Assembly (NCBI RefSeq): GCF_958295425.1
Contig: NC_081151.1
Location: 22,913,799-22,977,798 of the forward strand
Reading direction: 5' to 3'
DNA: 64,000 bases
DNA from: Solea solea
Taxonomy: Eukaryota > Chordata > Actinopteri > Pleuronectiformes > Soleidae
The notes under the pieces were generated by a model. It made no database searches. It saw only the letters and a list, made by a program, of their open reading frames with translations, and had not been told where the DNA came from. The stretch's first letter is position 1; every line of letters begins with the position of its first letter. Both the position numbers and the translations under genes were made by a program. Shown piece by piece: positions 63,971 through 64,000 of this stretch.

Positions 63971-64000
63971 AAACAAATGTGTATTAAACTGGTAAATTTT

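Overview
The window is vertebrate nuclear DNA, most likely from a ray-finned (teleost) fish. It has split genes with GT-AG introns, AT-rich introns full of CA/GT microsatellites, many minisatellites, and dispersed repeats of kinds common in teleosts: hAT-like ends, a tRNA-headed SINE, LINE reverse-transcriptase scraps and MITE-like elements. There are no operons, CRISPR arrays or prokaryotic features.

One protein-coding gene is certain. Positions 1380-10218 on the + strand hold the last seven coding exons of a Jagged-2 type Notch ligand (jag2; the window cannot tell jag2a from jag2b). They encode the end of one EGF repeat, a complete calcium-binding-type EGF repeat, the cysteine-rich (VWC-like) domain, the juxtamembrane region, the transmembrane helix and the cytoplasmic tail. 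All junctions keep frame. The signal peptide, MNNL, DSL and earlier EGF repeats lie upstream of the window. The 3'UTR probably runs to about 13.3 kb and holds four copies of a hAT-like terminal sequence.

The jag2 introns carry five minisatellite or simple-sequence blocks and one copy of a long palindromic repeat. From about 13.3 kb to 64 kb I find no confident gene. A candidate promoter with a first exon lies at 14645-14772. Two weaker candidate exons lie at 15518-15646 and 45599-45655. CpG-richer non-repetitive blocks at about 13.5, 17.5, 38.4, 44.0, 51.0, 55.2, 56.4 and 61.2 kb could be conserved non-coding elements. This stretch could be intergenic regulatory DNA or the large intron of a following gene.

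The most distinctive feature is a palindromic (foldback) repeat family of about 0.3-0.5 kb. It has eleven recognisable copies, at 1.8, 25.5, 26.7, 40.4, 53.3, 54.1, 55.7, 61.6, 62.0, 62.3 and 63.7 kb. The two arms differ in their inner halves, so each copy can be oriented, and both orientations occur. Three copies form a short tandem array. A second notable structure is a composite repeat, a 'GTACTTGAGTA'-type element with a tRNA-derived SINE at the same internal site, present twice in opposite orientations (22.8 and 33.8 kb). All family names rest on motif recall and reading by eye; no database search was run.
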